Assembly: GCA_025774605.1 (NCBI GenBank)
Contig: JALGVR010000026.1
Location: 1-32,831, forward strand
From: a bacterium
GTDB taxonomy: Bacteria; Electryoneota; AABM5-125-24; Hatepunaeales; Hatepunaeaceae
Reading direction: 5' to 3'
Length of the DNA stretch: 32,831 nt
In this document: positions 1-9,100 of the stretch, one piece after another
Layout: the number at the start of each line of letters is the position of its first letter
Numbering within the stretch: the first letter of the stretch is position 1
The notes under the pieces: model-generated
Told to the model about the DNA's origin: nothing
What the model saw: only the letters and a program-made list of their open reading frames with translations
Database searches by the model: none
Made by a program: the position numbers and the translations under genes

Positions 1-13
1 ATAGAGAGAAACC

Positions 14-1975
14 ATGAAAAAGATCTGTACGGCGCTTTTCATACTGTTGTCAGTCTCCTTGAATCCAGTCAATTCAGCTCCTTTGCCTCGCATGCTCGAT
101 CAGTTCCCCGGTCAAAAGACGTTTTTCACACCGTTGGACATCGATGCCGACAGCAGCCACAGTTACGACGCGCTGCATCTTGCCGTCGAGCTGGTACCGG
201 ATCTGGAGGGGATGTCCTTCACCGCGGAAGTAACCATGACCGCCCGGATCATGGAGGATGATCTCGAGACCCTGCCGATGGACCATCTGATGCTGACCAT
301 CGACTCGGTTTGGGTGGACGGTGAAAACGCGGATTTTTCAGCAAACGCTTCAAGCCTCACGATCACGCTTCCCGAAGCAGCAGCGGAGGGGGACACGTTG
401 TCAGTCAGGGTGGCATATCATGGTCGGATTCGAGCCGACAACAGCTTCGGCGGCATGATGTACAACGAGGGCAGCGACGTCCTGTTCACCTTCGGCGAAC
501 CGTACCGAACCCGAGCCTGGATCGTCTGCTACGACAAGCCCTTTGACAAGGTTACCAGCGAGATCGCCGTCACCATGGACAACTCCTACCATGTAGTATC
601 CAACGGTTCCCTGAGCGAGGTGGAGGATGCCGGCGATGATCTCAGCCGCACCGTCTGGTCAAACGATTACCCCATCTCCACATATCTTATCAGCGTCTGT
701 GCGCATCCCTATCTGGTAATCGATCTCGGCGGCGCGGGTCGGAACGACACGCCGGTTAACCTCTGGGTCTATCCGCAGGATTCGGCTGCAGCCATGTCCA
801 GCATGGGGCGCACACCCGATATGATCGAATACTTCGAAGATCGTTTCGGCCCCTTTCCCTTTGATAAATACGACGCGGCCGAGGCATCCATCGCCGCCAA
901 CATGGAGCACCAGACCGCAACGACCATGACCGAAGGCGTAATCAGAAGCGGTCCGGTTAACGAATGGGTCGTCGCCCACGAACTCGCCCACCAGTGGTGG
1001 GGCGACATGGTCGGACCGTTGACATTCAAGGAGATATGGCTCAACGAGGGGCTGGCTTCCTACAGCCACATGCTTTGGTTCGGACACGAGGACGAGGAGC
1101 TGTTCCGCCGCGGGATGGACCAGATTGCGCTGGCGTACTTTCAGGAGGATCGGAGCAGACGGTACCCCATCTGGGATCCGCCGGTGCGATACCTCTTCGG
1201 GACCGCCGTCTATTACAAGGGCGCCTGGGTGATGCACATGCTGCGCGGGTTGATCGGCGACGAGGATTTCTTCACCGGCTGGCGGAGTTACGGCGAGGCG
1301 CACGCCTACGGCAGCGCGGTTACGCCGGAGCTGCAGGAAGCCATGGAGGACGCTTCGGGAATGGATCTGTCCGATTTCTTCCAGCAGTGGGTATACAGTG
1401 CGGGTTATCCCGAATACAGCGCGACCAACTTCACGGTCTCCGGCGATGGGAACGATGGTTATTCAGCTCAGTTGGATCTTGCCCAGGTCCAGGAACACGC
1501 GCCGATCTTCACAATTCCCGTACCGATACGATTCTATGGCGATGATGGCGATACAACGGTTCGCTTCGAGATCGCGGCGGAACCTTCGCAGACGCTGGTT
1601 GTTGATAATTTAAGCTTTGAACCGGCAGGTTTTGAATTCGATCCCGGTGGCTGGATTCTCTGTGTATTCGATGACAACACAACCGTGAAGGAAGACCGGC
1701 GCGCGGCGCCGGGTGACTTCACCATGCTGTCAGTATACCCCAATCCCTTCAACTCAACCGCCGTCATCAGGTATGCGCTGCCCCATCCGGGTCAGGTATC
1801 ACTACATGTTTGTGATCCGACGGGCAGGCGAATGGGCGCCTTGTTTGAAGGCTACATGTATTCGGGCATCCACACCGCGAGATTGAACGACGCCAGGATG
1901 CCGTCAGGTTTGTATTTCATCCGTTTGGAGACTCCCGGAGAGGTTCTGTTCAGGCAGGCGGTACTGATAAAATAG
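14..1975 (+). CDS. Secreted M1-family zinc aminopeptidase with T9SS sorting domain
   Basis: The 653-residue product should remove N-terminal amino acids from peptides outside the cell. Residues 1-21 form a signal peptide (KK, then a hydrophobic run). The N-terminal beta domain covers about 45-250. The exopeptidase motif appears as NMEHQ (296-300) in place of GAMEN. The zinc site is HELAH (His322, Glu323, His326) plus Glu345 in NEGLASY. Tyr400, before KGA, matches the transition-state tyrosine. After the catalytic domain comes a short beta domain, so the helical C-terminal domain of long M1 enzymes is absent. Residues 571-653 are a T9SS sorting domain with PNPFN at 576-580 and the ending SGLYFIRLE. 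The start is the first ATG, 13 bases into the window, after a purine-rich GAGAG. The downstream gap is over 1.1 kb, so it is probably not co-transcribed with the next gene. Family assignment is secure; substrate is unknown. Confidence 0.95.
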   Translation: MKKICTALFILLSVSLNPVNSAPLPRMLDQFPGQKTFFTPLDIDADSSHSYDALHLAVELVPDLEGMSFTAEVTMTARIMEDDLETLPMDHLMLTIDSVWVDGENADFSANASSLTITLPEAAAEGDTLSVRVAYHGRIRADNSFGGMMYNEGSDVLFTFGEPYRTRAWIVCYDKPFDKVTSEIAVTMDNSYHVVSNGSLSEVEDAGDDLSRTVWSNDYPISTYLISVCAHPYLVIDLGGAGRNDTPVNLWVYPQDSAAAMSSMGRTPDMIEYFEDRFGPFPFDKYDAAEASIAANMEHQTATTMTEGVIRSGPVNEWVVAHELAHQWWGDMVGPLTFKEIWLNEGLASYSHMLWFGHEDEELFRRGMDQIALAYFQEDRSRRYPIWDPPVRYLFGTAVYYKGAWVMHMLRGLIGDEDFFTGWRSYGEAHAYGSAVTPELQEAMEDASGMDLSDFFQQWVYSAGYPEYSATNFTVSGDGNDGYSAQLDLAQVQEHAPIFTIPVPIRFYGDDGDTTVRFEIAAEPSQTLVVDNLSFEPAGFEFDPGGWILCVFDDNTTVKEDRRAAPGDFTMLSVYPNPFNSTAVIRYALPHPGQVSLHVCDPTGRRMGALFEGYMYSGIHTARLNDARMPSGLYFIRLETPGEVLFRQAVLIK

Positions 1976-2510
1976 GCATGGTTTTTACAACTCCGCTCAA
2001 TCCGGCTCATTCGGCCGTCACATCGATAGCGGCACTGGGGTCTTTTGCGTGGATCGTCGGAAGGGCGGTCCGCTGTGAAGAAAGGGAAATTGCAGCTCCT
2101 GGGGTGCTGACCCCCAACGAGGCTATCATCTCGTGTCGCCGGACAGAGCTGTGTTAAAAAAACTACACAAATATAACTGAAATTGTTTGACAATTCTTTG
2201 AGTTACGCCGTTAAGAAACAGCTTCTTAAATTAATTCATAATTTCCCGGAATTTTTGCGACAGCAATCCGAGTTTTACTGTCATTTCCGTCGTATTATCT
2301 TTCAAGGTAACAGTTAACCTGGTTTGGTTGACGTTTTACTTGACCAAAACCGTGGAATATCCCGGTTCCGGTTGTTTGGAAAAGCTTTCCTGTTATTCAT
2401 TCAAGGCATTTTGGATTTTCAAGATTCAAGTCGTATATTCCAAGACGTTTTCAGATGCTCTTCTTAAATTTGCGCCTGATGAAAAAATACTCCATTTCCT
2501 GGGCTAAATC
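1976..2510. other. AT-rich intergenic stretch without a recognisable gene
   Basis: No convincing gene is seen. Small structures are present. A 5-bp stem with a 7-base loop lies at 2100-2116 (TGGGG/CCCCA); it could be a weak terminator for the aminopeptidase, but no T-run follows. A bulged inverted repeat (GGTAAC/GTTAACC) lies at 2306-2319. A second bulged inverted repeat lies at 2321-2351 (GGTTTGGT against ACCAAAACC). A TTGACA hexamer at 2187-2192 has no good -10 partner at the usual spacing. None of these is strong enough to name. Confidence 0.5.
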
Positions 2511-2517
2511 CTGCGCT

Positions 2518-2637
2518 GTCATTATCCCTGATGTTATTTCTTGCATTGCCATTATTTCTGAAGATATATCGCGCATTGTCATTATCTTTGAAGTCATATT
2601 TTGCGCTGTCATTGTCTTTGAAGTTATATCACGCATT
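2518..2637. repeat. Degenerate 30-bp tandem array (GTCATT-anchored)
   Basis: GTC/GCC followed by ATT recurs at exactly 30-base steps (2518, 2548, 2578, 2608, 2638). The units are AT-rich and diverged, but share the GTCATTATC-like start and a GCATT or GCGCT end. The period equals that of the GC-rich hairpin array at 2865-3000, which carries the complementary ATGAC anchor on the + strand. The two arrays may be decayed and fresh versions of one element in opposite orientations; this is inference. Confidence 0.7.
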
Positions 2638-2816
2638 GTCATTGTTTTTAATTGCATTGTCATTGTTTTTGATTGCATTGTCATTGTTTTTGATTGCATT
2701 GTCATTGTTTTTGATTGCATTGTCATTGTTTTTGATTGCATTGTCATTGTTTTGTTATATCACGCATTGTCATTGTTTTTAATTGCATTGTCATTGTTTT
2801 TGATTGCATTGTCATT
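2638..2816. repeat. 21-bp tandem array with a 131-bp segmental duplication
   Basis: The GTCATT anchor now recurs at 21-base steps (2638, 2659, 2680, 2701, 2722, 2743, then 2769, 2790, 2811). Most units are identical apart from one base, with core GTCATTGTTTTTGATTG. The 63 bases at 2623-2685 recur exactly at 2754-2816, an offset of 131, which points to recent slippage or unequal exchange. The periods 21 and 30 are multiples of three, which keeps spurious frames open on both strands. Confidence 0.9.
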
Positions 2817-2833
2817 CCTGCGAAGGCAGGAAT
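2814..2833. repeat. Palindromic GTCATTCC-type repeat head
   Basis: A perfect 8-bp stem (ATTCCTGC and GCAGGAAT) encloses the loop GAAG. GTC precedes it and CC follows, giving the layout of the dispersed inverted repeats found in many bacteria, such as the Neisseria dRS3-like elements. It is fused directly to the 3' end of the 21-bp array. The likeness to dRS3 is from memory of the family consensus. Confidence 0.8.
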
Positions 2834-2864
2834 CCACTGTTTACAGGCAGAAATCTCTCTGGAT

Positions 2865-3004
2865 ACCTGCCTTCGCAGGTATGACAAGCCGGTTACCTGT
2901 ATCCGCAGGTATGACAAGCCGGTTACCTGTATCCGCAGGTATGACAATTTGGATACCTGCCTTCGCAGGTATGACAAGCCGGATACCTGTATCCGCAGGT
3001 ATGA
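2865..3004. repeat. Five 30-bp hairpin units
   Basis: Five 16-base inverted repeats sit at 2865, 2895, 2925, 2955 and 2985, exactly 30 apart, joined by an ATGACAAGCCGGTT-like spacer. Units 1 and 4 read ACCTGCCTTCGCAGGT, a perfect 6-bp stem with a CTTC loop. Units 2, 3 and 5 read ACCTGTATCCGCAGGT, where the sixth pair becomes T-G and the loop ATCC. The array ends about 140 bases before the giant gene, so it could lie in its leader or promoter region. Confidence 0.9.
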
Positions 3005-3130
3005 CACCTGGCGGACTTTTTCAACAGGCGCCAATTATAGAACAGACTTGTTTGGATAAATTGCACTGAAGGGCTTGCCTGCTTCACCACACATCGATTC
3101 ACAGCCTTTCATTCTTTCCATAAACTCCTG

Positions 3131-3135
3131 AAGGA
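3131..3135 (+). promoter_or_regulatory. Ribosome binding site of the giant gene
   Basis: AAGGA lies 7 bases upstream of the ATG at 3143. The protein begins with a typical signal peptide at that ATG, so the two signals agree on the start. Confidence 0.7.
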
Positions 3136-3142
3136 TCTTATC

Positions 3143-6100
3143 ATGAAAAGAATCCAGCGCAATACTGTTTTCTCTAAAGGTCTTTTGTGCATTTTGACTG
3201 TTTTTTTTATTACCGCAGGTGCGCAAAGCCAATCAGCTCAGAAACCATCGACGGTAAAGAGATACGACCAACGGCCGGATCGCGTTCAGAGTGACCCATT
3301 AACCGTCCACTCAAGCAATGTGGAACTGGAGGATAATCACCCGATCGAACCCTTTGACGCTGACGACGACCCGCCGGTTCTGGTTGTGGAGCCGGATACT
3401 GTTGAATCCGACCTTGATATACCGGACAGCGAAGCGCATACGTTGACGGTCACCAACGACGGCGTTGAAGACCTGACCTTCGAGATCGAACACGAGATCA
3501 CCGGTGAACCGGGTCGTGACGCCGTCTCGCGCTCGATGCGCAGGATGAATGATCAGACGGGGCCTCGGCGCGATGATGCGGGCGATGTGCTGGAAACCTT
3601 CGATGTCCCATACAATTCGAGCACCGGCCTGGCTTGGGACGGCGGCCTTATGTGGGGCTGTTTCTATTCAAATGACCGTTTGATCGCACTTGATCCCGAC
3701 AACGGTGAAGTTGTTCATAACCTGGCAATTCACGACATGCCCCTGGGAATGACGTTCGACGGCGAGCTGCTGTGGATCGGCGGTTGGAGCGGCAACCGGG
3801 TAAGTCTGTACGACCTTGACGGCGACCTCGTCGACCAGGTGGACATGCCGTTCAGCCAGATCAAGGGCATTGCCTTTGACGGCGACCGGTACCTGCTGAT
3901 GAACTCCGGAGGGGACAGCCGGATGCACGTGATTTCACTGGAAAGCCGCGAACAGGTCACTGCCTTCGACTTTGCCGGCGCCATGGGAAACGCGGATATC
4001 TGGGCGATCGTCTGGGTTCCCGAACATCCGGACGGTCAGCTCTGGGGATTGGATCGCGGGCACGTTTACCAGGCTCATGTGGACGACGAATGGAACTGCG
4101 AAGCGGTTCAGAATTTCGGTTGCGGCGCCGACTTCCAATATGCCTTGTGTCACGACGGCGACGACCTCTGGCACGGCATGTGGGGCGAGCAGAGATGGTA
4201 TGTTTTCGACGACGGTGTTGAGGAGTTGCACTGGCTGACATACGATCCGACCGGAGGAACGCTCGGAACAGATGAATCGATGGATGTTGAAGTAACGTTG
4301 ATCTCCGAGGGATTGATCGAAGGTACGTATGAAGCCGACCTGATATTCTGGTCAAATGATCCGGAACTCGAGGAGGGATTCCGCGTTCCCGTAACGTTGA
4401 ACACCACCGGCGAAGCGCAGATCGACGCCGAATGGGTGCCGGGATTCGGCGGCGAACCGCCGACCGTCGATTTCAACGAAGAATTTGATCCTGACCTGTA
4501 TACAGGCACACCTTACTCGATACCGATCACGATAGAGAACACCGGTACAGCAGTGCTTGAAATCTCGGACATCGCTTCCGACGAGGAGGGCGACCCGGTC
4601 TTCACCGCCGAGCCGACCGAGCTGACGATTCCGCCCGGTGAGGAGCGGAACGTCGATTTCATCTTTGAAGCTCCCGAAGACATGGTTATCCATAACAACG
4701 ACGCCGACGAGGAGGACCGGGAATACCATGTCCCGCTTCATGCCGATGCCGGCGACCCGCCGGTTGCGGCGATCAACCCGGATGAGATCCTTGACGAACT
4801 GGCTACGGGTGAAGCGTCTCATCATGATATTACTGTTGAAAACGAGGGGGATGCCCAACTTCGCTTTACAACCGACATTGTGGTTACAGACGAACCGGAA
4901 CGGGACGCTCGTCCGCGAACACTGCGCGCTGTCGACCGCGGCGCGGGACCGGCTCGCGATCGAAGCGGCGGTCCGCAGGAGGGTGATCCGGACGAATATA
5001 TTTTCCTCGACAGTAACGAGCCGAACGGTCCGGTGTTCAACTGGATCGATGTCAGCGGCTTCGAGGGTGTCATCAACATCAACATGGGCGACGACACCAA
5101 CCACGGACCATACGATCTCGGCTTTGACTTTCCCTTTTACGGCAACAGTTACGGAACCGTCCGCATCTGTTCCAACGGCTGGGCTTCTTTTACCAGCTCT
5201 TCCACCGATTACGGCTGGGGCGGGGCATTGCCCGGCGGCAGCGATCCCGAAAACCTCCTCGCGGTCTGTTTCACGGATTTCTACCCGCCGGACGGCGGCA
5301 GTTACATGTACTGGGCGGGCGACGACATGGCTGTCATGACCTGGGAAAATGTTCCTCATATAGACGATGACAGCTGGATCTGGAGTTTCCAGATTATCCT
5401 CACCCCTGACGGCTTCATCAAGTACCAATATGCCCGGACCGATGAGGATTCCGACGATGACGTCCTGGTCGGCTGCCAGAACTCGGATCGCGATCTGGGG
5501 TTAACCGTGTGTGTCGGTGAAGACGGCTATCTGGTGGACGAATTAGCCGTCGGCATAGGTCCGTCGAGCGCCTGGTTCAACTGGATCACCCTCGATCCGA
5601 CCGAAGGAGCGATCGATCCCGGCGGCGATCCGGCCGTGCTGGACTTGACTTTGGATGCCTACGGTTGTGATGAAGGCGACTACGTGGCGGAAGTTCATTT
5701 CTTGAACAACGATCCGCAGTCGCCTGACGTGGTGGTCGACGTGACCATGAATGTCGCCGGCGCGCCGGATATAAGGCTCGAATGGGAAATCGGTTATGTT
5801 GACGATCCCTTTGAAGACAGCGTTCTTGACTGGAACTCGTACTTTGATCCGAACTTCTTCACCGGCTATGGATACGATATTCCGGTAACCGTTTCGAACG
5901 TGGGTTCAACCACCCTTGAAATCTCCGATGTCTCGTCCACCGAAGAGGGCGATCCTCGCTTTACCTCCGACGTGGAAGACCCGCTCCAGATAGCGCCGGG
6001 GGAGGAAGGCGTCGTCACGCTGACGTTTTATTCCGAGGACGCCGAGGAGTACGGGGGCGAAGGCAACGAGCTCGATATGATCTTCCACTCCAACGATCCG

Positions 6101-9100
6101 CTGGACGGAGAGATCTCCGTGCCCATACATGCGCACCCGATACTTCCGCCGCTACTGCTCGTTGAACCGGATGGGATCGAGACCGAGATCGCCATTCCCG
6201 GGAGCGAACAGCACACCCTGACCGCCACCAACGACGGTGATTCGGAACTGGATATCATCATCGACCACGAGATCCTGCGGGAACCCGGCCGCGATAGCCG
6301 GGCGCGCATCATGCGCCGCACCAGCGCCCCAGGACCGCGCCGGGATGACGCCGGCGATGTGCTTTACACCGCCCAGTCCCCGATCGGCGTCAACCAGTAT
6401 AAGAATCTCGGCTATGACGCGGACAACAACTGGATGTGGCATAACCAGTACTTCGCACCGAAACGCATGGTGGCGCTCGATCTCGACGACGACATGAACA
6501 TCATCGCCGACTGGAACATAAACGTCGACAATCCGATGGATATCGCCGTCTACAACGGCACGATCTACGTAATGACACTGTGGGAGGCGTTCTTAAGCCG
6601 ATTTGACGCTGACGGTCAGAACCTCGGCAACCTTGCCCTGAATCTGGACGGCGGCAACGCCAACGGCGTGGCGGTGGACACCGGGGAAGAGCTGTTGGTC
6701 GTCGGTGGGACGAACAACAACCTCTACGTCTTCGACTTTGACGGCAACCGCGTCGCCCGGCTCGGCAACGGCAACTTAAGCTCGAGGGTGGAAAACAGAA
6801 CCTGGCGCTCGATCGAATGGGTATCGCAACACACGGACGGACAACTGTGGGTGAACACAAATGGAAGAGTCTATCAGGTCGCCGTCGATACGGACAGCTG
6901 GGAGTTCATCGGCGACCAGGCCGTGCTGAGCTTCCCGACCCACACCAGCACCGACTGGGACGGGTTGGCGCATGACGGTCTTGACCTGTGGATCTGCGCC
7001 TACAACAGCACCACCATCAACATATACGATGACGGCATGGCTGAAATGTACTGGTTGATGTACGAGCCGGATGAGGGAACACTCGAACCAGACGCACAGA
7101 TGGATGTCGATGTCACGCTCAACACGGAGAGTCTGATCGAAGGAACGTACGAAGCCGATCTGATCTTCCACTCGAACGATCCGCAATACGCCGAGGAGGA
7201 TCTCCGCGTCAACGTGCTGCTGACCACGGTCGGCGAAGCGCAGATCGACGCCGAATGGGTGCCGGGATTCGGCGGCGAACCGCCGACCGTCGATTTCAAC
7301 GAAGAATTTGACCCCGACCTGTTTACCGGCGTGGAATACCGCATTCCGGTGACCATAATGAACCTCGGCACGGCCGCGCTTGAGGTTTCGGACATCGCTT
7401 CCGACGAGGAGGGCGACCCGGTCTTCACCGCCGAGCCGACCGAGCTGACGATTCCGCCCGGTGAGGAGCGGAACGTCGATTTCATCTTTGAAGCTCCCGA
7501 AGCGGACATGGTTATCCATAACAACGACGGCGACGAGGAGGACCGGGAATACCATATTCCGGTATTCGCGGACGCGAGTAATCCTCCGCTGGTGACGGTC
7601 GATCCGGACGAGGTGAGCGACGAGCTGTTCACCGGCGAGGCGGCTCATCATGACGTTTCGGTCGGCAACGACGGTGAATCGCAACTGCGGTTCACGACGG
7701 ATATTGAGATCACCGCCGAACCCGGACGAGACGCGGCGGCGCGATCCCTGCGCGACATCTCACCTCAGAATGGTCCCCGCCGCGATCAGCCGGAGGGCTC
7801 CTTCGCCCTGTTCCAGCAGACAAATCCATGGAGCTTCAACCTGGAGACGATCTTTTCCGGCGTTGAGGGACTCGACTACGATCGTTACCAGGACCTCGGC
7901 GCGCTTGACGGGGGGGTAAGTCTGAACGATTATTCCGCCATCTGGGTTGCCAACTTCCAGAGCGATCAGTGGAACACCGTCTATAACGAACATCTTGCCC
8001 AGGTCGAGGGCTTCGTTTCAGAAGGCGGAGCCTATTACATGTGCACCGGCACGAATAACTGGGGCGTGGCGCCAGTTCATCCCGGTGGCGTCATTCGTGA
8101 ACGGGGCGGCAACTCCAACGTCGGTTTCACTGTAGTACCGCCGGATGAATGCCTGCTCTTCGAGCTGATGGAGTGGGAGGAGGGCACACAGTTGACGGGT
8201 AACTCCTTCAACCATGCCCACTACCCCGAAAACCGCTTTGCGGACAACGAAGATGTCGGCGAATACCAGATCCTCGTTGAAACCGACATCGGTTTACCGG
8301 TTGTAGTCAGATATGAATACGGCGCCGGCAACTGTGTCGTGTCCGGCACCACCGACGGCTTCCTGCACAACAATCCTGGATCCTATATCTGGGGTCGGAC
8401 CGGTGAAGCGATGCTCTACTACCTCAGCTCACTGGCCGGCAACCGTTGGATCTCCGTTGAGCCTGAAGACGGCCAGATCGCGCCGGGCGGCGATCCCGTC
8501 CTACTCGATCTTACCCTCGACGCTCACGGTCTCGATGAGGGCGGTTATGAAGCCGAGCTGCACATCCTGTCCAATGACCCGGCTGCGCCCGATGCGGTCG
8601 TGAATGTCACACTCAGCGTGGTCGGCGCGCCGGATCTGACGCTCGAATGGGAGCTCGGTTACGTTGAGGATCCCTTTGAGGAGAGCATCCTCGACTGGAA
8701 CCTCTATTACAATCCGGACCTCTTCACCGGTCACGAGTATAATATCCCCGTCACGTTAAAAAACGAGGGAGTGAATACGCTGGAGGTCTCCGAGGTGTCC
8801 TCAACCGAGGAGGGCGAACCCCGCTTCACCTCCGACCTCGAAGGGACGATCGAGATCGCCCCGGGTGAGGAGTCGGTCGTCACCCTGACCTTCCTCTCGG
8901 ATGATGCCGGTGAGTATCCGAGCGGTGAGGACGAGCTGTTCATGGTCTTTCACTCGAACGACCCACTGGAGGAGGAGTTGTCAGTGCCGGTGCATGCGCT
9001 GGTCACCGCTCCGCCCGATATCGCGGTCGATCCCGGGGAGATCGAGGACGATCTGTTGACCTTTGAAGCCGCCAATCATCTCATCACCATCGACAACTCC

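Noticed and set aside
1852-2193. A 113-codon open frame on the - strand at the end of the aminopeptidase gene
   Set aside because: It overlaps the sorting domain antisense, has no recognisable domain, and its composition reads as random.
2187-2216. A sigma-70-like promoter (TTGACA plus a weak -10)
   Set aside because: The hexamer at the right spacing matches TATAAT at only two or so positions, and the site lies almost 1 kb before the next gene.
2865-3004. A possible CRISPR array (30-bp regular period, palindromic repeat)
   Set aside because: The segments between the palindromes are near-identical 14-mers rather than unique spacers, there is no leader, and no cas gene is in the window.
2455-3069. 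A 204-codon open frame on the + strand, and matching open frames on the - strand, across the repeat arrays
   Set aside because: The periods 21 and 30 are multiples of three, so repeats keep frames open on both strands. Translations such as IPAFAGMT are a well-known false product of GTCATTCC-type repeats.
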